From JAIVJN01 sp036732565 (GTDB lineage Bacteria; Acidobacteriota; Vicinamibacteria; Vicinamibacterales; UBA2999), in assembly GCA_036732565.1 (NCBI GenBank), contig DAINCF010000169.1:1-13471 (forward strand): DNA of 13,471 nucleotides, read 5' to 3'. The position numbers and the translations under genes are program-made. Positions within the stretch are counted from its first letter, which is position 1, and each line of letters starts with the position of its first letter. Shown one piece after another: positions 1 through 6,976 of this stretch. A model generated the notes under the pieces. That model saw only the letters and a list, made by a program, of their open reading frames with translations, had not been told where the DNA came from and ran no database searches.

Positions 1-455
1 TCGCCGCCGATCACCGCGGACACGCCTCCATAGGTCCGTTCGGGATGCGGACCAGGCCACATGCGCTCCACCGTCAGACGGACGATGACACCCGTCGCAC
101 CCAGCGCCGCGTCCTGTCGGAGCCTGCCTTCGACGATGATGGGTGTATCCGCGGGTGCATCCTGGGCCGACTCCAACGCAAAGCCGCCCAGGCGCTGCTC
201 CAGTGTCGTCCTCAGTGGCGGGTGCAAGGCACGGTCAACTGTCTGAATGCCCAGCAGCCATCCAACGCTCGCAACGGCGACCCATGGCGCCAGGCCACGA
301 GCCATGCACCAGCCATTCGCGTGAGCCAACACCGACACCATGGCGGCGCCCGCAAACGCGACATGCGCGAGCGGGGCCGTGGCGGGATCGGCAGACACAC
401 CACCGGCGAGACCCGCGATGAGACTCAGAAGGAGGCGAAGCGTGAACGGCGCCAT
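1..455 (-). CDS. ComEC/Rec2-family competence protein, N-terminal part (runs off left edge)
   Basis: Reading the minus strand from an ATG at 455 gives an open frame of 151 codons to the window edge, so the gene is partial only because the window stops. It begins MAPFTLRLLLSLIAGLAGG and shows two or three hydrophobic stretches in the first 70 residues (for example PWVAVASVGWLLG). A soluble beta-rich stretch follows, with PIIVEGRLRQD and GVIVRLTVERMWPGP. This layout of short membrane helices followed by an OB-like segment matches the DUF4131 N-terminus of ComEC, the inner-membrane channel that carries single-stranded DNA into the cytoplasm during natural transformation. The gene lies downstream of mazG on the same strand, with a palindromic repeat in the gap. 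I see no strong ribosome binding site. The competence domain itself is outside the window, so the assignment rests on the N-terminus alone. Confidence 0.68.
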   Translation of the reverse strand, partial: MAPFTLRLLLSLIAGLAGGVSADPATAPLAHVAFAGAAMVSVLAHANGWCMARGLAPWVAVASVGWLLGIQTVDRALHPPLRTTLEQRLGGFALESAQDAPADTPIIVEGRLRQDAALGATGVIVRLTVERMWPGPHPERTYGGVSAVIGG

Positions 456-583
456 GCCACAGAGAGATGCAATCTGCGGGGACCCTCACATTTCGAGGAA
501 ATCAGATGATTCGGAGGACGAGTGTCGCAATCGCTGCAGCGTCGAGAGCGACGATCTGCGCGAGAACTGCTATGCGACGGTGA

Positions 584-711
584 GCCACGAAGACACGAAG
601 AAACTAGGTCACCAAGACACTAAGGCACCAAGAATTCTTTGGTTTTTGAAGAGAGCTATTCTTTGTGTCTTGGTGCCTAACGTATCTTCGTATTCTTCGT
701 GTCTTTGTGGC
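584..711. repeat. Large imperfect palindrome, CACCAAGACAC type
   Basis: The left arm (584-635) and right arm (658-711) are imperfect inverted copies separated by about 22 bases. Both arms carry the words GACACGAAGAA, GGCACCAAG and CACCAAGACAC in their own orientation. The composition is A/G-rich on one strand and much lower in GC than the flanking genes. The right arm overlaps the last codons and the TAG stop of mazG. Repeats of this general look are, from memory, scattered in many environmental high-GC genomes. The role is unknown. A strong RNA hairpin in the mazG-comEC transcript is possible, but there is no T-tract typical of an intrinsic terminator. Confidence 0.85.
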
Positions 712-1534
712 GAACGCGATCGTCCGCCTTGACCGCCTGCCACTGAGCTTCCATCTCCTCCAGCGTCAGGTCGGGCAGATTGCGGCCTTCGGCGCGGGTG
801 CGGCGTTCGACTGCGTCGAAGCGAGCCTGGAACTTGTCGTTCGCCCGTCGCAGGGCCGACTCGGGTTCGACGCCGAGCTTGCGCGACAGATTGGCGAGGG
901 CGAAGAAGAGATCGCCCATTTCCTCCTCGGCCTCCGCTGAGCGCGCGCCCCCTGAGGTGACTGCGGCGCGGAGCTCGCGGACCTCTTCATCGATCTTGTC
1001 CAGGACGTCGTCGGCGCGCACCCAGTCGAATCCCACCGTGGCGGCTCGAGTGCTCAGCTCATATGCGCGCAGCAGCGCCGGCATCGTGCGAGGCACGCCC
1101 GTCAGCAGCGTTCGCGTCTCTTTCGTCGCCCCGTTGCGCTCCTGCACCTTGATCGCTTCCCACCGTTCCTTGACCTCGCGGCTCGTGACGGCCGTCCGAC
1201 CCAGCGGTTGACCGTCTGGCGTGAACACGTGGGGGTGACGCCGCACCAGCTTGTCCGCGATGGACTGCACGGCGTCGCGAACAGAGAACGCGCCTTCCTC
1301 GTCGGCGATCTGGGCGAGGAAGACCGCTTCGAAGAGAAAATCGCCGAGCTCCTCGCAGAGCGCGGCGCGATCGCCGCGATCGATCGCTTCGAGAACCTCG
1401 TAGGTCTCCTCCAGCACGAACGGCCGCAGCGACTCCACGCTCTGCTCGCGATCCCACGGACACCCTTCCGGCGATCGCAGCACGCGCATGATCTCGACGA
1501 GCCGCTCGAAGACTGCACCAGCCGTCTCTGCCAT
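677..1534 (-). CDS. mazG: MazG nucleoside triphosphate pyrophosphohydrolase
   Basis: This 285-residue protein has the two tandem MazG domains of the long bacterial form. The first has GCPWDREQ (residues 24-31), EETYE (42-46) and EELGD (61-65). The second has IDEEVRE (181-187) and EEMGD (204-208). These acidic EExxE and ExxD motifs bind magnesium. MazG hydrolyses NTPs to NMP and pyrophosphate, clears aberrant nucleotides and in some bacteria modulates ppGpp responses. The ATG at 1534 was chosen because the homologous N-terminus starts there. The frame is open further upstream, but only through a 9-bp repeat array. About eleven C-terminal residues (HKDTKNTKIR and just before) and the stop lie inside a dispersed palindrome and are not part of the normal fold. 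comEC follows on the same strand. Confidence 0.95.
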   Translation of the reverse strand: MAETAGAVFERLVEIMRVLRSPEGCPWDREQSVESLRPFVLEETYEVLEAIDRGDRAALCEELGDFLFEAVFLAQIADEEGAFSVRDAVQSIADKLVRRHPHVFTPDGQPLGRTAVTSREVKERWEAIKVQERNGATKETRTLLTGVPRTMPALLRAYELSTRAATVGFDWVRADDVLDKIDEEVRELRAAVTSGGARSAEAEEEMGDLFFALANLSRKLGVEPESALRRANDKFQARFDAVERRTRAEGRNLPDLTLEEMEAQWQAVKADDRVRHKDTKNTKIR

Positions 1535-1541
1535 GTTCCGT

Positions 1542-1547
1542 ATGCTA
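1542..1547 (-). promoter_or_regulatory. Possible extended -10 element for mazG
   Basis: On the minus strand TGCTAGCAT resembles an extended -10 box (TG, one base, TAGCAT). Only seven bases separate it from the mazG ATG at 1534. Transcription would therefore start at or next to the start codon and give a leaderless or nearly leaderless mRNA. This agrees with the absence of a Shine-Dalgarno sequence. There is no recognisable -35 box, because the 9-bp repeat array occupies that position. It is a pattern match only. Confidence 0.35.
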
Positions 1548-1562
1548 GCATTCAGGAAAAAT

Positions 1563-1673
1563 AAGGTGCGCAAGGTGCGCAAAGTGCGCGAGGTGCCCAG
1601 GGTGCGCACGAAGAGCACCTTGGGGCACCCTGCGCACCTTGGGCACCCTGTGCACTCTGCGCACCTTGTGCAC
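1563..1673. repeat. Converging 9-bp tandem array forming a palindrome
   Basis: Five 9-bp units close to AAGGTGCGC (1563-1607) are followed by a six-base spacer. About six and a half units of the exact inverse, GCGCACCTT and variants such as GGGCACCCT, fill 1614-1673. The whole forms a hairpin-capable inverted array covering most of the 143-base gap between the divergent genes mazG and the DUF1844 gene. The 9-bp period keeps both strands open in several frames, so open frames through it are artefacts of repetition. Function is unknown. Confidence 0.9.
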
Positions 1674-1677
1674 GTTT

Positions 1678-1941
1678 ATGACTGTCTCCTTTATCGCTTT
1701 CGTCATCTCGATGGCCACGAACGCCGCGGTTCACTTCGGCGATGTTCCTGACCCAATCAGCAATGAGCAGCGCCCGCCCAACCTCGACGCGGCATCGCAG
1801 GTGATCGAGCTTCTGGCCATGCTGGAGGAGAAGACGCGCGGCAACCTGACCGCCGAAGAGCGACAGCTGCTCGATCAGGTGCTCTACGAGCTGCGCATGC
1901 GGTACGTCGAGGCGCGGAAAGGGAGCGTGGCGGGCGCGTGA
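1678..1941 (+). CDS. DUF1844 family protein
   Basis: This is a short protein of 87 residues. It has an N-terminal FIAFVISMATNAAVHFGD segment, then a D-P turn (VPDPISNEQRPPNLDAA), and a helical C-terminus with IELLAMLEEKTRGNLTAEE and VLYELRMRYVEAR. That pattern is the hallmark of DUF1844, a small conserved family common in Acidobacteria and deltaproteobacterial lineages with no established function. The ATG at 1678 is the family-like start. The frame is open upstream only through the repeat array, and no clear ribosome binding site precedes it. The stop overlaps the GTG start of the next gene (GTGA), which indicates translational coupling with the hydrolase. Confidence 0.85.
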   Translation: MTVSFIAFVISMATNAAVHFGDVPDPISNEQRPPNLDAASQVIELLAMLEEKTRGNLTAEERQLLDQVLYELRMRYVEARKGSVAGA

Positions 1942-2720
1942 CCCGCGGGCGCGTCAGGTTTCTCGGCACCGGCACCTCGCACGGCGTTCCCATGATCGGC
2001 TGCCCGTGCGCGACGTGTCGATCCACGGATCCGCGCGATCGCCGCACGCGTCCGTCGATTCACGTCGCGGTCGATGGCGGCCCCGCCATTCTCGTCGACA
2101 CCTCGACCGATCTCCGACAGCAGGCGCTGGACCACGCCATCACGCGCGTCGACGCGGTCCTGTTCACGCACAGTCATGCCGACCACGTCATGGGATTCGA
2201 CGACCTGCGCCGCTTCAACGGCCTGCAGGGATCCGCGATCCCCGCCTACGCGGACGAGTTCACCGCCTCGGAGATCACGCGCATCTTCAACTACGTCTTC
2301 AGTCCTCCCGACGAGAAGGGGGGCGGTATTCCGCAGGTCACGCTCACGACTATCGACGGACCGTTCGACGTGGATGGCGTCCGTGTGCTGCCGGTGCCGC
2401 TGCTGCACGGCCGCCGCCCGATTCTCGGGTTCCGGTTCGGCGGCTTCGCGTATCTCACGGACTGCAGCACCATTCCCGACCAGTCGTGGCCGCTGCTCGA
2501 GGACCTGGACGTGCTCGTGCTCGACGCGTTGCGCCATCGCCCGCATCCTACCCACTTCAGCGTGTCCCAGGCCCTCGAGGTGATTCAGCGCCTGCGCCCG
2601 CGGCAGGCATGGCTCACGCACATTTGCCACGACCTGCCGCACGCCGAGACCAATCGCGCGCTGCCGCCAGGTGTGGCCCTCGCGTACGATGGCCTGCTGC
2701 TGGATGTGGAGGTCTGTTGA
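1938..2720 (+). CDS. Metallo-beta-lactamase-fold hydrolase, PhnP-like
   Basis: The 260-residue protein begins with GTGTSHGVPMIGCPCATC (residues 10-27), the PhnP-type start with a cysteine pair. The metal-binding HSHADH motif is at 78-83. Later metal or active-site candidates are H157 (LLHGRR), D175 (LTDCS), H206 (THFS) and H228/H231 (THICHDLPH). Family members are phosphodiesterases; PhnP cleaves phosphoribosyl 1,2-cyclic phosphate. No phosphonate (phn) genes are nearby, so the physiological substrate here is open. It starts with GTG overlapping the stop of the DUF1844 gene by four bases. The cell location is probably cytoplasmic, as there is no signal peptide. Confidence 0.87.
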   Translation: MTRGRVRFLGTGTSHGVPMIGCPCATCRSTDPRDRRTRPSIHVAVDGGPAILVDTSTDLRQQALDHAITRVDAVLFTHSHADHVMGFDDLRRFNGLQGSAIPAYADEFTASEITRIFNYVFSPPDEKGGGIPQVTLTTIDGPFDVDGVRVLPVPLLHGRRPILGFRFGGFAYLTDCSTIPDQSWPLLEDLDVLVLDALRHRPHPTHFSVSQALEVIQRLRPRQAWLTHICHDLPHAETNRALPPGVALAYDGLLLDVEVC

Positions 2721-2724
2721 TTCG

Positions 2725-2833
2725 CCGGCAGTCGTTAGTCGGCAGTCGGCAGTCCGGACTTCGCCGCGCGTGCTGGCGACCCTGACTCCCGACTCCCGAC
2801 TCCCGACTCCCGACTCCCGACTGCCGACTGCCG
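2725..2833. repeat. 7-bp tandem array with inverted partner
   Basis: Seven consecutive 7-bp units, five of the form (C/T)GACTCC and two of CGACTGC, occupy 2783-2831. The left arm (2725-2757) carries the inverse units GGCAGTC and AGTCGGC in GGCAGTCGGCAGTCCGG. Together they make an inverted array able to fold into a long stem, with about 25 bases between the arms. It fills most of the gap between the PhnP-like gene and ribF. Unit-number variation between strains would be expected. Function is unknown. Confidence 0.88.
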
Positions 2834-2846
2834 GCCGGATCTGTCA

Positions 2847-2852
2847 TATGAT
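2847..2852 (+). promoter_or_regulatory. Possible -10 box for ribF
   Basis: TATGAT lies just after the 7-bp repeat array and ends 11 bases before the ribF ATG. A start point six to eight bases downstream would leave a leader of only a few bases, consistent with the lack of a Shine-Dalgarno sequence. The expected -35 position is inside the repeat and shows no good match. It is a pattern match only. Confidence 0.3.
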
Positions 2853-2863
2853 CGACGCTCTGC

Positions 2864-3802
2864 ATGGAGGTGGCCCGGTTCCCAGACGATGCGCGCCCGC
2901 CGCGCTGGCAGCATCCCGTGCTGGCGCTAGGGAATTTCGATGGCCTTCATCGCGGCCACATCAAGATCGTCGAGCGAATCCGCCGGGCTGCCGCCGAACG
3001 CGGTGGCACGTCGCTGGTGCTGACGTTTGATCCCCATCCCACACGCATCGTGCGTCCCGACAAGGCGCCGCCCCTCCTGATGACCGAAGCGCAGAAGCTG
3101 GACATGCTCGAAAGTCTCGGCGTGCACGGCGTCGCCATCGTCCGCTTCACACCAGAGCTGTCCCGCTGGGAGCCTGAGACGTTCGTGCGCGCCGTCCTCG
3201 TCGACTGGCTGCGTGTGGCCGAGGTGTGGGTGGGCGCGGATTTCCTGTTCGGACGCAATCGCAGCGGCAACTACTCCTTGCTGCGAGTGCTCGGCGGGCA
3301 GTACGGCTTTCGCGTGGAGAAGATCGACCCCGTTCGCTACAAGGAGTTTGTCGTATCGAGCACGCGCATCCGGCGGCTGGTGGCTGAGGGGCGTGTCGAC
3401 GAGGCCGGCGCCCTCCTCGGGCACCATTTCGCCATCGATGGCCTGGTCGTCGAGGGCGCCAAGCGTGGGCGCGAGCTGGGATTCCCCACCGCCAATCTGG
3501 AGACGGCGAACGAGCTGGTGCCGCCCAGCGGCGTCTACGCGACGACGGTATCGATTGACGGCGTGGTCTACCCGAGCGTGACGAACATCGGGACGAGGCC
3601 GACGTTTGGCGATGTTACCCGCACCGTGGTCGAAACCCACCTGCTGGATACGACGCAGGAGCTGTATGGCCGGACCGTGCGCCTGGCCTTTGTCCTGCGG
3701 CTCCGCGACGAGCGGCGGTTTCCGGACGTCGACGCCCTTCGCGTGCAAATCCAGGCAGACGTCGGCCGCGCCAGGCGATTGTTCGATAGACTGTCGGTCT
3801 GA
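2864..3802 (+). CDS. ribF: Bifunctional riboflavin kinase / FAD synthetase
   Basis: This 312-residue protein has the full two-domain RibF layout. The FAD synthetase (nucleotidyltransferase) domain carries GNFDGLHRGH (residues 23-32), TFDPHPTRIV (54-63), the GADFLFGRNRSG segment (124-135) and SSTRIR (165-170). The riboflavin kinase domain carries GRELGFPTAN (202-211), NIGTRPTF (241-248) and VETHLL, with the likely catalytic glutamate E257. It phosphorylates riboflavin to FMN and adenylates FMN to FAD in the cytoplasm. Length is normal. It heads a close-packed plus-strand run, and its TGA overlaps the ATG of the next gene by one base, so a polycistronic message with the following genes is likely. 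Confidence 0.96.
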   Translation: MEVARFPDDARPPRWQHPVLALGNFDGLHRGHIKIVERIRRAAAERGGTSLVLTFDPHPTRIVRPDKAPPLLMTEAQKLDMLESLGVHGVAIVRFTPELSRWEPETFVRAVLVDWLRVAEVWVGADFLFGRNRSGNYSLLRVLGGQYGFRVEKIDPVRYKEFVVSSTRIRRLVAEGRVDEAGALLGHHFAIDGLVVEGAKRGRELGFPTANLETANELVPPSGVYATTVSIDGVVYPSVTNIGTRPTFGDVTRTVVETHLLDTTQELYGRTVRLAFVLRLRDERRFPDVDALRVQIQADVGRARRLFDRLSV

Positions 3803-4197
3803 TGGAGCGCCCGACCGCAGGAAACGGCAGATACCGAATGGATGCGACGTCGTTCCACTTCACGATGACGATACCGGGCGATGAGCGCCTGGTCGGCGCG
3901 GTGCGCGATCTGGCGATGCACGCGGCCAAGTACGCGCAATTGAGCGACCCGGACATCCGGGAGTTCGTCGACGATGTGCTGTCGGCGGCGACGGCGGCAT
4001 CGGCGGCCGGCGGGGCAAACGGCGTGATGCAGTTCCGCTTCGAGCGCACCGCCGATCGGCTGGATCTCGCCATCGAATGGGAAGGCAAGCCAGCGCAGGC
4101 CCCACGCGACTCACCATCCACCGGTTCCACATCGACACGCTGGACGCATGACGGACGTCGTCAACGCTGCCTCATCTCGCACCGCGTGCAGTCCTAG
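3802..4197 (+). CDS. Small protein resembling a degenerate RsbW-type HATPase
   Basis: The gene starts at an ATG overlapping the ribF stop; a second possible start is the ATG at 3838, 13 bases after AGGAAA. The core reads FHFTMTIPGDERLVGAVRDL, then REFVDDVLSAATAASAA, then MQFRFERTADRLDLAIEW. The order of strand, helix, VDDVL helix and strand resembles the N-terminal half of anti-sigma-factor HATPases. The usual glutamate and asparagine of the nucleotide-binding helix are absent and the ATP lid is missing, so kinase activity is unlikely. The last 30 or so residues (PSTGSTSTRW onward) look unstructured. The -1/+2 frame in the same region instead reads RLTIHRFHIDTLDA and stops at 4149-4151, which could mean a frameshift. 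The family assignment is tentative. Confidence 0.55.
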   Translation: MERPTAGNGRYRMDATSFHFTMTIPGDERLVGAVRDLAMHAAKYAQLSDPDIREFVDDVLSAATAASAAGGANGVMQFRFERTADRLDLAIEWEGKPAQAPRDSPSTGSTSTRWTHDGRRQRCLISHRVQS

Positions 4198-4204
4198 TCT
4201 CACC

Positions 4205-5617
4205 ATGCGGCTGCACAACACCCTGAGCCGTGACGAAGAGGAGTTCTCGCCCGGCGCCAACCAGACGGTTCGGATGTACACGTGCGGGCTCACCACCTAC
4301 GCGCGCGGGCACATCGGGAATTTCAGGACCTTCGTCTGCGTCGACGTGCTTCGTCGCACGCTGCGCTACATCGGTGGCTGGAAGATGCGTCACGTCATCA
4401 ACTTCACCGACGTCGACGACAAGACCATCGCCGGCGCCGAGCGCGAGGGCGTCAGCCTGCGCGAGTACACCGCCCGCTACATCACCGCGTTCGACGAGGA
4501 TGCGGCGGCGCTGGGCCTCGAGACGGTGGAAGAGATGCCGCGGGCGACGGATCCTGGCAATCTGCAGGCGATGGTCGATGTGATCGCCGCGCTCGAGGAG
4601 AAGGGGCACACCTATCGGAGCGACGGATCGATCTACTTCAAGATCTCGACGTATCCGGAGTACGGGCGGTTGGCGCGCCTCGACCACGAGGGCATTCAGG
4701 CCGGCGCGCGCGTCGACGCCGACAACTACGCCAAGGAAGACGCGCGTGATTTCGTGTTGTGGAAGGCGACCAAGCCTGGCGAGCCGACATGGGATCTGGG
4801 CGTGGGGCCGGGACGTCCGGGCTGGCACATCGAGTGCTCGGGCATGGCGCTGCGCCTGTTGGGCGAGCCGCCCATCGACATCCACACGGGAGGTGTCGAT
4901 CTCGTCTTTCCGCATCACGAGAACGAGATCGCGCAGAGCGAATGCGCGACCGGTAAGACCTTCGCGCGCTTCTGGGTGCACGTGGAGCATCTGCTCGTCG
5001 ACAACCAGAAGATGTCGAAGTCGCTGGGCAACGTGTATTCGCTCCAGGACGTCCGCGATCACGGGCATCGTATTTCCGCGCTCCGCTATCTGTTGTTGTC
5101 CGCGCACTACCGGAAGCAGCTGAACTTCACGTGGGTCGGACTCGAGCAGGCGGAGGAAGCGCTTCGTCGGCTGACGGATTGTCTGGCGCGTCTCGAGACC
5201 GTCAAAGGCGGCGAGGCGCACCAGGAGCTGCTCGATCGGGTCAAGCAAGCGCGTGAGACGTTCGATGCCGCGTTGGCCGAAGACCTCAATACGGCCGCCG
5301 GGCTCGCGGCGATGTTCGAGCTGGTGCGCGTGTTGAACACCGCGATCGATGCCAGGCAGATGGGTGAGCCGGACGTGCAAAGCGCGCGCGAGGCGTTCGA
5401 GCACTTCGACCGCGTGCTCGGCATTCTGTCCGTGCGACAGAAGGAGGAGGCGCAACCGCCCATGCCGGTCGAAGAGATCGAGCAGCAGATCGCCGATCGG
5501 CAAGCCGCCAGGCGCCGTCGCGACTTTGCCGAGGCGGATCGCGTCCGCCAGGCGCTCCTCGACCGTGGCATCGTGCTGGAGGACGGCCCCCACGGGACGC
5601 GCTGGAAGGCAAAATAG
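4205..5617 (+). CDS. cysS: Cysteinyl-tRNA synthetase
   Basis: This is a class I aminoacyl-tRNA synthetase of 470 residues from the ATG at 4205. It shows the HIGH-type signature in CGLTTYARGHIGNFRTF (C27, HIGN at 36-39), NFTDVDDKTI (66-75), GWHIECSGM (206-214), FPHHENEIAQSE (235-246) and KMSKS (269-273). C27, C211, H236 and E240 are the expected zinc ligands that select cysteine over serine. The second position of the usual CGPTVY is changed to CGLTTY, which looks tolerable. The C-terminal anticodon-binding helical region ends in VLEDGPHGTRWKAK, typical of the family. An in-frame ATG at 4148 exists, but the conserved N-terminus (MRLHNTLSRDEEEF) begins at 4205. The aminotransferase start follows after six bases. 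Confidence 0.97.
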   Translation: MRLHNTLSRDEEEFSPGANQTVRMYTCGLTTYARGHIGNFRTFVCVDVLRRTLRYIGGWKMRHVINFTDVDDKTIAGAEREGVSLREYTARYITAFDEDAAALGLETVEEMPRATDPGNLQAMVDVIAALEEKGHTYRSDGSIYFKISTYPEYGRLARLDHEGIQAGARVDADNYAKEDARDFVLWKATKPGEPTWDLGVGPGRPGWHIECSGMALRLLGEPPIDIHTGGVDLVFPHHENEIAQSECATGKTFARFWVHVEHLLVDNQKMSKSLGNVYSLQDVRDHGHRISALRYLLLSAHYRKQLNFTWVGLEQAEEALRRLTDCLARLETVKGGEAHQELLDRVKQARETFDAALAEDLNTAAGLAAMFELVRVLNTAIDARQMGEPDVQSAREAFEHFDRVLGILSVRQKEEAQPPMPVEEIEQQIADRQAARRRRDFAEADRVRQALLDRGIVLEDGPHGTRWKAK

Positions 5618-5623
5618 GGGACG

Positions 5624-6955
5624 ATGGACGCCCCTCTGTTGAAGACCCCGCTGCCGGGCCCGAAGGCGAAAGCACTGATCGAGCGCGACGGTCGGGTCGT
5701 GTCGCCGTCGTACACGCGCACGTATCCGTTCGTGATCGCGAAGGGGAGCGGCGCCACCGTCGAAGACGTCGACGGCAACGTGTTCCTCGATTGCGCGGCC
5801 GGTATCGCGGTCAACTCCACCGGTCACGCACATCCCGACATCGTCGCCGCCATCGTCGATCAAGCGCAGAAGTTCCTTCACATGTCGGGGACGGACTTCT
5901 ATTACGAGCCGCAGGTGCGTCTGGCGGAGGAGCTCGACGCGATTGCGCCGTTCGCCGGTCGGAAGCGGACGTTCTTCGGGAACTCCGGCACGGAGGCGAA
6001 CGAGGCGGCCATCAAACTGGCGCGCTATCACACCAAGCGGTATGGCCTGATCGCGTTCCTCGGCAGCTTTCATGGACGCACGCTCGGTTCGTTGTCGCTG
6101 ACGTCGAGTCGCGCGGTTCAGCGGAAGGGATTCGGGCCGCCGCTGGGCGGCGTGTATCACGCGCCGTATGCGAACTGCTATCGCTGCCCCGTTGGCCGCG
6201 AGCCCGGCAACTGCGCGGCTGAGTGCCTCGACTTCATCGAAGATCAGATTCTCGTGCACCTGGTCGCGCCTGACGAGGTCGCGGCGGTTGTCGTCGAGCC
6301 GATTCAGGGCGAGGGCGGGTACGTCGTGCCTCCGGTGGAGTTCCATCAGCGGCTGCGCGAGCTGACGACGAAGCACGGCATGCTCCTGGTCGTCGACGAG
6401 GTCCAGTCTGGCATGGGGCGCACGGGGAAGATGTTCGCGATGGAGCACTTCGGCGTCGAGCCGGACGTCGTGACCGCCGCGAAGGGCATCGCGTCGGGGT
6501 TGCCGTTGGGGGTGACGACGGCGCGGGCGGAGATCATGGCGTGGCCGCCTGGCGCGCATGCGAGCACGTTCGGCGGGAACCCGGTTGCGTGTGCGGCAGC
6601 GTTGGCGACGATCAAGCTGTTGAAGGAGTCCCTCGTGCAGAACGCGGCCACGGTGGGCGAGGCGCTGATCGCGGGGCTGCGCGACCTGCAGAACAAGCAC
6701 GCGTTGATCGGCGAGGTCCGCGGCAAGGGCTTGATGATCGGCGTCGAGCTGGTCCGAGATCGGCAGACCAAGGAGCGCGCCACGACCGAGCGCGATCGCG
6801 TGGTCGACGAATGCTTCAAGCGTGGCGTGCTGATCCTCGGCGCCGGCCGCAACGCCTTACGCCTCTCCCCGCCCCTCGTCCTGACGCGCGAGCAGGCACA
6901 GACCGCGGTCAGGATCCTGGACGAATCCATTTCCGCAGTTGCGGCGAGCCCCTAA
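5624..6955 (+). CDS. PLP-dependent class III aminotransferase (acetylornithine/4-aminobutyrate type)
   Basis: The 443-residue fold-type I enzyme has GNSGTEANEAAIK (residues 119-131) for phosphate binding, GSFHGRTLG (147-155), the EPIQGEGGY loop (225-233), VDEVQSGMGRTG (257-268) with D258 for the pyridine nitrogen, and the PLP lysine K287 in TAAKGIASGLPLG. It also carries the YANCYRCPVGREPGNC insert (182-197), which I associate with the 4-aminobutyrate/ornithine aminotransferase-racemase branch rather than classical ArgD. The reaction is transfer of an omega- or alpha-amino group to 2-oxoglutarate or a similar acceptor; the exact donor cannot be read from sequence. The start has GGGGA just upstream and lies six bases after cysS. 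No arginine-biosynthesis genes are adjacent, which argues for a broad or catabolic role. Confidence 0.92.
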   Translation: MDAPLLKTPLPGPKAKALIERDGRVVSPSYTRTYPFVIAKGSGATVEDVDGNVFLDCAAGIAVNSTGHAHPDIVAAIVDQAQKFLHMSGTDFYYEPQVRLAEELDAIAPFAGRKRTFFGNSGTEANEAAIKLARYHTKRYGLIAFLGSFHGRTLGSLSLTSSRAVQRKGFGPPLGGVYHAPYANCYRCPVGREPGNCAAECLDFIEDQILVHLVAPDEVAAVVVEPIQGEGGYVVPPVEFHQRLRELTTKHGMLLVVDEVQSGMGRTGKMFAMEHFGVEPDVVTAAKGIASGLPLGVTTARAEIMAWPPGAHASTFGGNPVACAAALATIKLLKESLVQNAATVGEALIAGLRDLQNKHALIGEVRGKGLMIGVELVRDRQTKERATTERDRVVDECFKRGVLILGAGRNALRLSPPLVLTREQAQTAVRILDESISAVAASP

Positions 6956-6976
6956 GAGGTCTCCGGAGATTCAGGC

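Noticed and set aside
2783..2831. Short regular repeats as a CRISPR array
   Set aside because: The units are 7 bp and directly adjacent with no spacers, there are inverted copies alongside, and no cas genes are present.
4172..6700. 842-codon open frame on the minus strand opposite cysS and the aminotransferase
   Set aside because: It is antisense to two clearly conserved genes, is rich in Arg/His/Leu without domain patterns, and is a by-product of high third-position GC.
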